From: Bacteroidota bacterium
Lineage (GTDB): Bacteria > Bacteroidota > Bacteroidia > Chitinophagales > Chitinophagaceae
Reading direction: 5' to 3'
Length of the DNA: 39,678 nt
Assembly (NCBI GenBank): GCA_947454025.1
Contig: CANGIZ010000014.1
Coordinates: 1 to 39,678, forward strand
The notes under the pieces were generated by a model that saw nothing but the letters and a program-made list of their open reading frames with translations, had not been told where the DNA came from and did not search any database. This document shows positions 8,641-17,485 of the stretch, in pieces; position 1 is the first letter of the stretch, and each line of letters starts with the position of its first letter. The position numbers and the translations under genes are program-made.

Positions 8641-9062
8641 AACATATTTTTCTTGATACTAATATTATTATTGATGTTTTTGCTGCAAGATCACCTTTTG
8701 ATTTTTATGCAGTAGAAATTTTTAGATTAGCTGCTGAAAATAAAGTCAAAATATACATCTCTGCAGCTTCTTATACTACTATTTATTATTTATTACGCAT
8801 ACAAAAAATAGCACATAATAAATGCATCTCAATAATAGATGATTTGCAAAAAATGGCAACTGTCATTTCAGTAGATTCAACCATTATTTCCAATTCAATT
8901 AAATTTAACTTCCCTGATTTTGGAGATGGAGTTCAATACGCTTCTGCGAAATCTTTTCCCAAAATTAGTCTCATTGTTACTAGATATAAAAAAGGGTTTA
9001 AAAAAAGTAATATTCCTGTAGCAGATGCGAATCAAGCAGTGCTTTATATCAATACTAAATAA
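8637..9062 (+). CDS. PIN-domain toxin (VapC-like) with altered active-site motif
   Basis: A 141-residue PIN-domain protein, expected to be an RNase toxin neutralised by the preceding antitoxin. The first acidic motif (FLDTNIIID, D7) is intact and a DFGD motif around D94-D97 supplies further acidic residues. The usual TRN-x2-DF motif near the end reads T115-R-Y-K-K-G-F121, so the Asn and the last Asp are missing. That may weaken or abolish catalysis, or the residue may be supplied from elsewhere. Convergent with the oxidoreductase gene downstream. Confidence 0.82.
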   Translation: MKHIFLDTNIIIDVFAARSPFDFYAVEIFRLAAENKVKIYISAASYTTIYYLLRIQKIAHNKCISIIDDLQKMATVISVDSTIISNSIKFNFPDFGDGVQYASAKSFPKISLIVTRYKKGFKKSNIPVADANQAVLYINTK

Positions 9063-9066
9063 AAAT

Positions 9067-10227
9067 TTAGCGTTTCATTAATTGCACTGCTTTTTGTGCA
9101 ACCATAGGTGCAATAGCCACTCCCATGCCACTCATACGTACTGCACAATACACATTGGGTTGTAACTGTTTAATGATAGGCTTTTTAATAGCACCCATGC
9201 CCATCGTGCCGCTCCATCTTAATTCGATTTTTGGTTTTTTAGCACCCTTGGGTAAAATGCGTTTCATCATAAATTCTTCTAAAGTTTTTTGAATCAACTT
9301 GGAAGTCTCTAAGGAAGTTGTTTTTTCATTTTTGAAGTCCTTATTTCTTGCACCACCTAACAACAATCGGTTGCCTAGGTTTCTGAAATAATAAAAGCCT
9401 TCATCAAAATGGAATGTGCCTTTGAACTTTAAATTAGGAATAGGTTCGGTAACAAATACCTGTCCTCTAGCTGGCACTACATCTAATTCAGGGACTAATT
9501 TTTTTGCAAAGCCATTGGTGCAAATCAATAATTGTTTGGTTTCCAAGTTGGCTTTTAAATTTGTTTTAATAGTAACACCCTTTTCGTGTGACTTGAATTT
9601 TTTAACCTCTGTATTAAATAAAATTTGTACACCCTTCGCCTGCACTGCTTTTTGTAATGCCAATACCAATTTAGCTGAATTCAATTGACCCTCAAATGGA
9701 CTAAAGGCCAAGGCATTTATTTTTTGGAAACCCAGCTTATTTATTTTTTTGCTTTCGTTGGTATAAATAGGTAAGTACTTTCCGTTTTTTTTAGGTGTTT
9801 TTAAAACTGGTGCTAAAACTTTATTTAAATAGGCTATGTCGGCATCTAATTTGCTAATATCATATGTGCCACCTGCTTCAAATAATTCATATCCTCCGAA
9901 TTGGTCATAATCAATATCGTTTTTGCTAAATACTTTTTGAATTCTTTGTAGTCCATCATATCGCATTTTTACGGTTTCCAACATATTGGCTTCACCCATT
10001 AATTGCACATCGTACATTAATTCCGATATACTTCCAAAACAACTAAAGCCCGCATTGCGTGTACTTGCGCCCGATGGTATGACGCCGCGTTCTAATATGG
10101 TAATATTTAAATGAGGATGTTTATTAATTAATTCATAGGCTGTCCATAAACCTACAAATCCACAGCCTATGATTACTACGTCCTTGGGTGCATAGTAAGT
10201 AGATTGTTCCCATACTGATATTGCCAT
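9067..10227 (-). CDS. FAD-dependent oxidoreductase (DAO family)
   Basis: A 386-residue flavoprotein with an N-terminal Rossmann motif (VIIGCGFVG, about residues 17-25) followed by the acidic ribose-binding strand end ITILER and the typical GASTRNAGF segment. A C-terminal Gly-rich stretch (residues near 355-375) fits the family's second FAD-contacting region. The substrate cannot be named; the domain covers amino acid and amine oxidases. I chose ATG 10227; the frame extends to a TTG at 10248 without better support. Confidence 0.88.
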   Translation of the reverse strand: MAISVWEQSTYYAPKDVVIIGCGFVGLWTAYELINKHPHLNITILERGVIPSGASTRNAGFSCFGSISELMYDVQLMGEANMLETVKMRYDGLQRIQKVFSKNDIDYDQFGGYELFEAGGTYDISKLDADIAYLNKVLAPVLKTPKKNGKYLPIYTNESKKINKLGFQKINALAFSPFEGQLNSAKLVLALQKAVQAKGVQILFNTEVKKFKSHEKGVTIKTNLKANLETKQLLICTNGFAKKLVPELDVVPARGQVFVTEPIPNLKFKGTFHFDEGFYYFRNLGNRLLLGGARNKDFKNEKTTSLETSKLIQKTLEEFMMKRILPKGAKKPKIELRWSGTMGMGAIKKPIIKQLQPNVYCAVRMSGMGVAIAPMVAQKAVQLMKR

Positions 10228-10326
10228 AACAATGCATTTAGGATACAAATATCACAATTATATAGCACTCTTAACTTGCTTTTTTAGCTGAAATGGAGCA
10301 TATTGCATCCCATAATAGTAAAGGCG

Positions 10327-11088
10327 ATGCGCAAAGGGATTTTCTTAATTTTTATAATGGTTGTTTTTGTTTTGAAGGCAAATGCGCAAACCACCCATAC
10401 CCAAGAGTCTTGGTGGGACTATTTAAATCAAAATAGGTATAGTGAACATTGGGGTTCCTGGATCGATTTACAGTCTAAGTTAAAAGACAATTACGTTACT
10501 GCCATCAATGCCAATGAGTATACACTAGGCGCTTCCTATTTTCAGAACAAAAACTTTAAGTATACTGGGGCGGTTACCTATGTTGACAATTTTCCAGCAA
10601 CTGGAAAAAAGTATCATTTAGCGGAATATCGTCCTTGGCAAATGATTCAATTGAACACCAGTACTTCAAAATCTAAATGGTTGCAATGGTTAAGACTCGA
10701 AGAACGTTTTAAACAAACGGCGGTGAATAACCTTGCAAGTGATAATTATGACTTTAATTATCGATTACGCTATTATGTATTGGCTCAATTTCCGTTGACT
10801 GCGCATCCATATGCTAAAGGTTCTTTCTCCTTTGTTACATCGGAAGAATTGTATTTGAACTTCGGAAAAAATATTGTGTACAATACATTTGACCAAAATC
10901 GTTTTTTTGCAGGCTTCTATTATTTCTTAAACAAAGACAATATTTTACAATTAGGCTACACCAACATGTATCAAAAATTTAATGCTCCTAATAAATATTT
11001 AAAAGGGGATGTATTAAGGGTTTCTATTTTTAACACAATTGATTTACGAAAAAGTAAAAAAACATCTTCTCCCATTAAGATCGATTAA
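10327..11088 (+). CDS. DUF2490 family outer-membrane-type protein
   Basis: A 253-residue protein with a clear signal peptide (MRKGIFLIFIMVVFVLKANAQ) and then alternating short strands rich in aromatic residues, as in an outer-membrane beta barrel. The internal pattern (WWDYLNQNRYSEHWGSWIDLQ; RLEERF; RLRYYV) matches DUF2490. Function is unknown. ATG 10327 was chosen because it starts the signal peptide; the frame extends to a TTG at 10303. Convergent with the next gene. Confidence 0.82.
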   Translation: MRKGIFLIFIMVVFVLKANAQTTHTQESWWDYLNQNRYSEHWGSWIDLQSKLKDNYVTAINANEYTLGASYFQNKNFKYTGAVTYVDNFPATGKKYHLAEYRPWQMIQLNTSTSKSKWLQWLRLEERFKQTAVNNLASDNYDFNYRLRYYVLAQFPLTAHPYAKGSFSFVTSEELYLNFGKNIVYNTFDQNRFFAGFYYFLNKDNILQLGYTNMYQKFNAPNKYLKGDVLRVSIFNTIDLRKSKKTSSPIKID

Positions 11089-11089
11089 T

Positions 11090-12214
11090 TTATAAATGCC
11101 AGTAAGTTTCGGATGGCGAAAATCCACGTACTAAAAATTTAAACTTCCTAGCATTCGGTAATTCATAACTTCCTCTTCTTGTATAAATAGCTACACTCCC
11201 ATTATTACTTGGGCCTCCATTAAAAGGAGGAAATACTTTAATCATGGCAATATCGTTTACATTAATCATGTTTACCATATCATCGTCTACTTTGAACTCG
11301 TCTATAAATATAGTTAAAGGTTGTCCTCTCCAATACAAGGTAGCGCCACCTAGTGCATTTGTCTTTTGCGTTATACCTGCCATTCGAGATTGTAAAAATG
11401 AAAATATATCCAAGGACCTTGCTATACTCTCCGATTCAATTCCATCAAATATAGTTGGGAAGCCACCTTTAAACAATCCAGTGCTATAAGCTTCGTCAAA
11501 CTGTTCAATTTTTTTCTTAATTCTTGTATTAACAGTAACGGTCGTTAAGGTGTTTGGTTTGTTGTCCATTTTTTTATTAATGTCAAATTGATAATGCGCG
11601 GTGTCCATATTGGTTACACTATCACCTACTACAATAAATGCTTGCGCTGCTGCAATAGGGTCATAACTTGAATCTGCAGGGTACGCTATATTAATATCTA
11701 AATTGCTTCGCTTTCTTCCAGCCTCAAAAAAAATAAAATTAGCCGTATCGGCAAATGCAAACTTGGGTGTTTTAAAATGTCCCTCTTCATTCACATCCAC
11801 TGTACCCATATAAGCAGGCTTGTTTTTCAACAACATTAAATAATTTAGCTCCTTTGTTTTGCTTTGATAGTTTTGTATACTTCCTTCGAGTCTTGGAAAA
11901 GCTTTTTGAATTAAAAATTGTATGGCATAATTTCCATCGGGTATGTCTTCGCCAATAATAATATTCGCAGCGGCTTCGCCTTTTATAAATGGAAATTTAA
12001 ATTGACTTCTGTTTTTTTGATGGGTTGATTCAATCACTACATTTAGTATGGCACTTTGTAATTGATTGTTGCTAATATCCATATTGCTACTTAGTAATAT
12101 GGTATCTCCTTTATGAAATGTTTTTTTATTGATTTGTATATAAAGCGTATCACTAGCCTTGCTTTGTATAAACAGCCCAATGCTGATGAGTAGCAGAAAA
12201 CTTAATTTTTTCAT
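11090..12214 (-). CDS. MG2/TonB-plug-like exported protein
   Basis: A 374-residue protein with a signal peptide (residues 1-20), an alpha-2-macroglobulin MG2-like beta domain starting at LYIQINKKTFHKGDTI, and a C-terminal TonB-receptor-plug-like domain (about residues 245-350, including ARSLDIFSFLQSRMAGI and GPSNNGSVAIYTRRG). It lacks a barrel, so it is not itself a TonB-dependent transporter. It is a short paralogue of the 801-residue protein at 24639-27044 inside the element and ends soon after the matching FSP segment. Its role is unknown. Confidence 0.75.
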   Translation of the reverse strand: MKKLSFLLLISIGLFIQSKASDTLYIQINKKTFHKGDTILLSSNMDISNNQLQSAILNVVIESTHQKNRSQFKFPFIKGEAAANIIIGEDIPDGNYAIQFLIQKAFPRLEGSIQNYQSKTKELNYLMLLKNKPAYMGTVDVNEEGHFKTPKFAFADTANFIFFEAGRKRSNLDINIAYPADSSYDPIAAAQAFIVVGDSVTNMDTAHYQFDINKKMDNKPNTLTTVTVNTRIKKKIEQFDEAYSTGLFKGGFPTIFDGIESESIARSLDIFSFLQSRMAGITQKTNALGGATLYWRGQPLTIFIDEFKVDDDMVNMINVNDIAMIKVFPPFNGGPSNNGSVAIYTRRGSYELPNARKFKFLVRGFSPSETYWHL

Positions 12215-12439
12215 GTGGTTTATTTTAGTAACGCGATTTAAAAGTAATGGATTAATGATTTCGGTAAACCCTTTTTCCTAAATAGTCCAAATTGTGCGAT
12301 AATGCTTTATTTATAGCCATTTTCGGTATCGTTTGCGTAAATAAATACATTAAATAAATGTGAAATTTAAGTTAATATAAATAGACTTGTAGACGATTTA
12401 CAGGCCACTCTGGCCCTGATTGCTAAACAAATTGCTTAT

Positions 12440-13093
12440 ATGAAAAAACTTGTATTGGGTTTTATGCTAACGTTTGCTGTACTTACGTTATTTGCACAAA
12501 ACATGGCAGTAACTGGTAAAGTTACCGACGAGAACGGAGCCCCATTAGATGGCGTTTCAATTAAATTAAAAGGAACCAATAAAGGAACACAAATTGCAAT
12601 GCCGGTAGCTGCCGTTTATACTTTGTCGGTAATTGGTAGTATTGGTGGGGGATACATTCCATTAAAATTAATTGGCAATAACTGGCCTGTGTTTAAAGCA
12701 AGAAAAACTTCCATGTTAATGTATGCTTTATTGGTATTCCCTATTTTGTTTGCGCAATATCTAGGTTCTTTAAATATGTGGTTGGCAGTAGTAGTAATTG
12801 GTATTGCTGCTGCAGCACACCAAGCCTGGAGTGCTAATATTTTCACAACTGTAAGTGATATGTTCCCTAAACATACAGTAGGATCTGTAACAGGTATTGG
12901 TGGAATGTTTGGGGCTATTGGTGGTATTTTATTATCCTTATTAGTGCAAAAGAATTTGTTTGTTCACTATCGCGCTATCAACCAAATTGAAACAGCCTAC
13001 TATATCATGTTTGCATGGTGTGCGATTTCTTATATTTTAGCTTGGTTAATCATGCACTTATTAGTACCTAAAGTAAATGTGATTGAGGATTAA
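12440..13093 (+). pseudogene. In-frame chimera: SusC-like N-terminus fused to MFS C-terminal half
   Basis: The 217-residue frame starts with a signal peptide and a carboxypeptidase-regulatory-like segment typical of SusC-family receptors (VTGKVTDENGAPLDGVSIKL, residues 24-43). At about base 12590 it switches to the C-terminal half of a hexuronate-type major facilitator: five or so hydrophobic helices, including GTVTGIGGMFG-like and AIGGILLSLLV segments. The N-terminal half of the transporter and nearly all of the receptor are missing. A deletion between two genes, or an assembly join, explains this best. A functional fused protein is unlikely. It is the last gene before the element. Confidence 0.75.
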
Positions 13094-13123
13094 TTTTTAT
13101 TCCTTAGTGTCACCTGATACAAT

Positions 13124-13156
13124 AAAAAAAGCCGCTTCCAAATGGAGCGGCTTTTT
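13124..13156. terminator. Bidirectional terminator at the chromosomal side of the left junction
   Basis: A G+C-rich stem (GCCGCT-TCCA / TGGAGCGGC) is flanked by seven A residues on the left and five T residues on the right, so it can stop transcription in both directions. Before insertion of the element it would have stood directly downstream of the minus-strand RNA gene whose 3' end is now at 39532, and was probably that gene's own terminator. Confidence 0.75.
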
Positions 13157-13160
13157 AGTA

Positions 13161-13174
13161 GCTGTAGGGGGAGG
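13161..13174. repeat. attL core (14-bp direct repeat)
   Basis: GCTGTAGGGGGAGG, identical to 39532-39545; the bases on either side differ between the copies. The right copy forms part of the acceptor/T-stem 3' strand of an RNA gene, so this left copy is the junction created on integration. Confidence 0.85.
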
Positions 13175-13196
13175 AAAGTAACCTATTGATATTAGC

Positions 13197-13270
13197 TATC
13201 ATTTAAAATGATAAATAGATAATAAAGTATTGATAATCAATATAAATATATTTTTATTATCATTTAAAAT
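13197..13270. repeat. AT-rich repeats upstream of the integrase
   Basis: The 13-mer TATCATTTAAAAT occurs at 13197-13209 and again at 13258-13270. Between them an inverted repeat TGATAAT (13231-13237) / ATTATCA (13256-13262) encloses an AT-only core. Such clusters between an att core and its integrase often bind integrase, excisionase or host bending proteins; this use is inferred. Confidence 0.45.
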
Positions 13271-13284
13271 AGCAACGGAATTCA

Positions 13285-13309
13285 ATTTTAGTGTCACCTA
13301 TAGTGTCAC
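13285..13309. repeat. Left copy of 25-bp GTGTCACC repeat (candidate integrase arm site)
   Basis: The 25 bases at 13285-13309 are identical to 39447-39471. Each copy contains AGTGTCAC twice, 12 bp apart. They lie inside both ends of the element in the same orientation, which suits arm-type binding sites of a tyrosine recombinase. A single AGTGTCACC also occurs at 13105-13113, outside the left core. Confidence 0.6.
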
Positions 13310-13353
13310 CTAATTTGAATTTAATTCGTAACTTTCCAAAAAGGGAAGGAACT

Positions 13354-14640
13354 ATGTCACGTAAACCACAAGTCAATTTTAGATTAAAACCTGAAGGGAA
13401 AGATGGCTTTTCAAATATTGTATTAGACTTTGCGTATCAAAAGCGAAGGTTAAGATATGAGTTTGGGCAATCTGTAAAGCCAGCAGATTGGAATGAGAAT
13501 AAGCAAAGAGTTAAGAACAAACTAACAACTACCAATGATGGCAAGTTTGCTTTAAATGACATGTTAGACAATTTGGAGATTAATTGTTTGCGTGCTTATT
13601 CAGAAGCCCTAAAGGATGGAATTCCTGATCCAATTATTTTAAAACAATCCCTTGATTTACTAATAGACAAGAATCATAACAAGGAAAGTGATCCCAATAA
13701 GCCAACCTTATTCACCCTTGCTCAAAGATTTATTAATGGAGAGATTAAATTTAAAGGCAAAGACAAGAGTAAGGAAACATTGGACAATTACGCTGCTGTA
13801 GCGAAACATCTTAGAGAATACCAAGAGTTTTCTAAAAGCAGGGTAGATTTTGATACAATTGATTTGGACTTCTTTTATTCTTATGTAAACTATCTAAAAA
13901 ATATTAGGAACTTGAAAGTGAATACAGTAGCTAAAGATATAGCTATTATTAAAGTGTTTATGGGGGAGGCAGTAGATTTAGAGTATACGGATAATATGAA
14001 ATTTAAGCACAAGAAGTTTGCATATAACGAAGAAGATACTGAGCATGTGTATTTAACTGAAGAAGAACTCTCTAAATTGTATGCATTAAAGATTAACAAT
14101 AAGAAATTGGATGAGGTGAGGGACTTATTTATATTTGGAGCATGGGTTGGTTTAAGGTTTTCGGATTTTAGTAACATTAAACCTGAAAACATAATACAAA
14201 TAAATGGCGACTATTTTATCAAAACGATTACCCAAAAAACAAAAGAGCTTGTTATTATACCATGTAATCCAGTGATCATGGAAATATTTGAGAAATATGC
14301 CGACCGACCGAATAAACTACCTAAAACAATCAGCAATCAAAAATTCAATGACTATATAAAGGATGTATGCAAATTGGCTGATTTAAATGAAGTAGGCAGG
14401 ATAAGTGTAAGGCCAAAGGAAATTTTGGCCAATTTGGTTTCCAGCCATACCGCACGAAGGTCGTTTGCAACCAACTACTATTTGCAAGGGTTTCCAACAA
14501 TTGACTTAATGAAAATAACAGGACATAGAACAGAGCGCTCTTTTTTGAAGTATATTAGAGTAAGTAAGCTAGATACTGCTAAAAGGCTGAGTGAGCATAT
14601 AAAGGCTAATTGGAGTAAGAAATTATTGTCAGTTGCATAA
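13354..14640 (+). CDS. Tyrosine recombinase / integrase
   Basis: A 428-residue Bacteroidota-type phage integrase. It has an N-terminal arm-binding domain (about residues 4-100), a SAM-like core-binding domain (about 115-220) and a catalytic domain. The catalytic set is complete: R268 in GLRFSD, H365 and R368 in HTARR, H391 in GHR and the nucleophile Y400 in FLKYI. ATG 13354 was chosen because AAGGGAAGGA lies just upstream; the frame extends to a GTG at 13291, but that stretch is the 25-bp arm repeat. It should integrate and excise the element at the RNA-gene 3' end. Confidence 0.93.
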   Translation: MSRKPQVNFRLKPEGKDGFSNIVLDFAYQKRRLRYEFGQSVKPADWNENKQRVKNKLTTTNDGKFALNDMLDNLEINCLRAYSEALKDGIPDPIILKQSLDLLIDKNHNKESDPNKPTLFTLAQRFINGEIKFKGKDKSKETLDNYAAVAKHLREYQEFSKSRVDFDTIDLDFFYSYVNYLKNIRNLKVNTVAKDIAIIKVFMGEAVDLEYTDNMKFKHKKFAYNEEDTEHVYLTEEELSKLYALKINNKKLDEVRDLFIFGAWVGLRFSDFSNIKPENIIQINGDYFIKTITQKTKELVIIPCNPVIMEIFEKYADRPNKLPKTISNQKFNDYIKDVCKLADLNEVGRISVRPKEILANLVSSHTARRSFATNYYLQGFPTIDLMKITGHRTERSFLKYIRVSKLDTAKRLSEHIKANWSKKLLSVA

Positions 14641-14766
14641 AAAATATTAATCAAAATATGAATGAAATTTTAATGAAACTTTAAGGGTAGGAAAATAATA
14701 ATCTAATAAAATATGAAATGATAATATCTTTTTAGCTCAACTTAAAAAGCGTATATATTTGAAGAA

Positions 14767-14794
14767 AAATCATTTAATAATTATTAAATGATTT
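14767..14794. terminator. 28-bp perfect palindrome between convergent genes
   Basis: The sequence is a perfect palindrome with half-site AAATCATTTAATAA and no loop. It lies between the converging integrase and ROCO genes, three bases before the ROCO stop codon. It can form a hairpin in either transcript and may act as a weak bidirectional terminator, although it lacks G+C. A protein-binding site is the alternative. Confidence 0.4.
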
Positions 14795-14797
14795 GGT

Positions 14798-17326
14798 TTA
14801 GATAATGCCTAAAACCATTGACATTTTTTTTCTAAACCATTTAGTTTTTGCTAATTCGCTCTCTTTGAGACCATATTTATCAATTGAACTCTTATTGAAT
14901 TTATCTTTCATACTAAAAGACTTGAAAAATATTTCAATATCATCTGATGTTAAGTATTCAATTATTTTTTCTTCTTCGCCTTTAATTCTATATCCGTCAG
15001 ATTCGTTTTTAAATTCTTGGTATGATGAACGTGATTGTCTAAAAATTGAAATTATACTTAATTTTTTTTCATTCTTTTGTTTTATTATTTCTGATATATA
15101 ATCATTTTTATTAAAACCTTGTAAATTAAGTTCCTCAATATTATCTGGATGGAATAAATAGTTTTCGAAACAATAGTAATTTAGAATATAATAATTTGGA
15201 AAATCTTTTTTTAATTTTAATATTTCAGCATCAGTTAAAAAATCTCTGTCTCTAAGACCATATCTTTCAGGCTGCATTCTTACTTGATAAAAAACATTAT
15301 TACTATTAAGCTCGGGATAAAAAATATGATTTTCTAAATTTAATTGATTAAGTATTTCATGATTTTTATTTTCACAAAAAATAAATTTATCATTTGATAA
15401 TTGAGCATTTATTATATCTGTTATTAATGAAGCTACTTTTATTTCTTCTAAACTTAATGGACATCTAATATCTTTAATGTTTTTATTTTCATATCGTTTT
15501 AAAACTTGGTTCTCATAAAAATGAGGCACGTCAAGTTCTTTACATTGAGAACATACACATGGAACCATTTCATCAACTTTCAATTTATTGAAATCTTTAT
15601 GTATAGAATCAATGACTTTTCTTATGTGGAATAAATAGTCTCTTTTATTATTACCGCTTATCTCTATAGTAATTTTATTTTCAAAATATTTTTCTTTTAT
15701 TAGTGCTTCCGAATCTTTATATTTTAAGAATACGCCAAACCTCCAATACATATTATTATTTATGTCTTCATTTAATTTTACAATCAATCTTGTCAAGATA
15801 CCTTTCGGCATAAACTTATATCGATATTCAAATTTTAGATTGTCGGAGGAAGAATTCCAATTATTATCTACTTCATCAACTGGTAATAGCCTAGGAACTA
15901 AATACTCTCCTGTTGAAAGTTCAAAACAGAGATCGAATTTTTTATTTTTCATTAATGACAATAACTCTCTAATTTTTTGATTGTGCTCATCACTTGACCA
16001 AATTCTACTCAAATCGCTAATAGCAAATCTCCCTTTTTGCTCAATCACTTTTCTGTCATCAAGTATTTTATATACACCATTCGTTATCCATTCGTGATTA
16101 AGAAAAACTGTATCTTTTAATTCTATATCATCCTGAAAATGTAATATTACACCCAAATCATGAAAATACTCACTTAAGAATAGTGCACTATCAGATTTTC
16201 TATAATGTTTTTTACATATATCTAAATATTCTTTTTCACTTATATAATTTAAACCAGATTGTTTTAAAATTTCAATCTCTCTTCTAATATCTACCCATAC
16301 TTTTGGCAAAGGGTTGCCTATGTGGGGAAGATTTGCAGCTAATTTTTTTAAAGTATCTTTAAATTCTGTCTTAGTATTTTCAAAACCATTCACCAGACTT
16401 AGCTTTTTAAAATCCACAATATTAGTAAAAGATTCTTTATAATCTTTTATTGGTAATTCCTTAGTTGGTTGATCGCATTTATTGAGTACAATGAATACTG
16501 GACTTTTATCTCCTAATAGTTTAATTATATTAAGCCAGTAAAAAAAATCATCATGACTATCCTCTTTTCTAGACTCGGTCACTAATAAATATATAGATCT
16601 TTTAGTTAAAAAAAACTGATGTGTTGAATGATAAATTTCTTGACCACCAAAGTCCCATATGTTAATTTGAAAGTCTCTTTGAATTTTTTCATTTATTTTG
16701 ATAATTTCTGAATTAGGAATAACCCAACTATTAATATTTATGCCTTCAGTACTTTCCTCGTCGTTTAAATTAAAGTTATTGTCAATAAGAGCTTTTGAAA
16801 TACTTGTTTTTCCTACTCTACCTTCGCCAACAATAATTAGTTTCACCTCATATAAATAATCTATTTCTTCTAATTCTTTAAAGAAAAAACGTATTGATTC
16901 AATTCCTCTTGCAACTATTTCGGGCGGCAACATATCGAATGGATTGCCTTCCAAATTCAAACTTTTTAGAGAGGACATATTAGCGACCTTGGGAGATAGC
17001 TCGGTTAATCTATTATTAGATAAATTTAAATATTGCAAAGAAGTTAATTTAGATATATTTTCACTAATATTAACTAATTGGTTATTTGATAAATTTATAT
17101 AAGCAAGCTTTTTTAGTTTAATAATATCGTCAGGAATAGTATTAATTTTATTTCGCATTGATTCTTCGCAGTAATCATCATTGCTTAAATCTATATTCAC
17201 TAAATTCTCATATTCATATATTTCATTTGGAATTTCCACCAAACCACAATTTTTTAAATCTAGAATACCCCATCCATGATTTCTTACATTATCTAATGCT
17301 GCTTGAATTTTTTTTGCGACTAACAT
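14798..17326 (-). CDS. LRR-Roc-COR GTPase (ROCO) with C-terminal TOPRIM/DUF4435-like domain
   Basis: An 842-residue multidomain protein. Leucine-rich repeats span about residues 15-135 (repeating LxxLNLSNN units). A Roc GTPase follows with P-loop G167-EGRVGKTS, G3 motif DFGGQE (225-230) and G4 motif NKCD (282-285). A COR-type region covers about 360-560. A Cys cluster (C590, C592, C595, C622) may bind zinc. The C-terminal part has an acidic strand end (FIFCEN, E652), a D693-R-D-F motif and an NYYCFENYLFHP segment, which together resemble the TOPRIM-like DUF4435 domain. The layout of sensor repeats, GTPase switch and nuclease-like end suggests an immune-type protein; that role is inferred. The ROCO assignment itself is secure. 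Confidence 0.85.
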   Translation of the reverse strand: MLVAKKIQAALDNVRNHGWGILDLKNCGLVEIPNEIYEYENLVNIDLSNDDYCEESMRNKINTIPDDIIKLKKLAYINLSNNQLVNISENISKLTSLQYLNLSNNRLTELSPKVANMSSLKSLNLEGNPFDMLPPEIVARGIESIRFFFKELEEIDYLYEVKLIIVGEGRVGKTSISKALIDNNFNLNDEESTEGININSWVIPNSEIIKINEKIQRDFQINIWDFGGQEIYHSTHQFFLTKRSIYLLVTESRKEDSHDDFFYWLNIIKLLGDKSPVFIVLNKCDQPTKELPIKDYKESFTNIVDFKKLSLVNGFENTKTEFKDTLKKLAANLPHIGNPLPKVWVDIRREIEILKQSGLNYISEKEYLDICKKHYRKSDSALFLSEYFHDLGVILHFQDDIELKDTVFLNHEWITNGVYKILDDRKVIEQKGRFAISDLSRIWSSDEHNQKIRELLSLMKNKKFDLCFELSTGEYLVPRLLPVDEVDNNWNSSSDNLKFEYRYKFMPKGILTRLIVKLNEDINNNMYWRFGVFLKYKDSEALIKEKYFENKITIEISGNNKRDYLFHIRKVIDSIHKDFNKLKVDEMVPCVCSQCKELDVPHFYENQVLKRYENKNIKDIRCPLSLEEIKVASLITDIINAQLSNDKFIFCENKNHEILNQLNLENHIFYPELNSNNVFYQVRMQPERYGLRDRDFLTDAEILKLKKDFPNYYILNYYCFENYLFHPDNIEELNLQGFNKNDYISEIIKQKNEKKLSIISIFRQSRSSYQEFKNESDGYRIKGEEEKIIEYLTSDDIEIFFKSFSMKDKFNKSSIDKYGLKESELAKTKWFRKKMSMVLGII

Positions 17327-17485
17327 TATATTAATATTTTTGAATTTATTTAATTTTACTTTTAGTACAACTAATTTTAACTATTTATACTAAATTAATA
17401 TTGGTTTTCATAGGGATAAAATTTTATTAATTACTTTAAAAAAATTGCAAATTAAGGTACTATGTATTTTGTTATTCTTAGTTTT

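Noticed and set aside
11090..12214. TonB-dependent receptor
   Set aside because: Only a plug-like domain is present after an MG2 domain. There is no beta barrel.
13258..13270. CRISPR-like repeat near the integrase
   Set aside because: Only two copies of a 13-mer of low complexity, with no regular spacers; better read as a binding site for integration factors.
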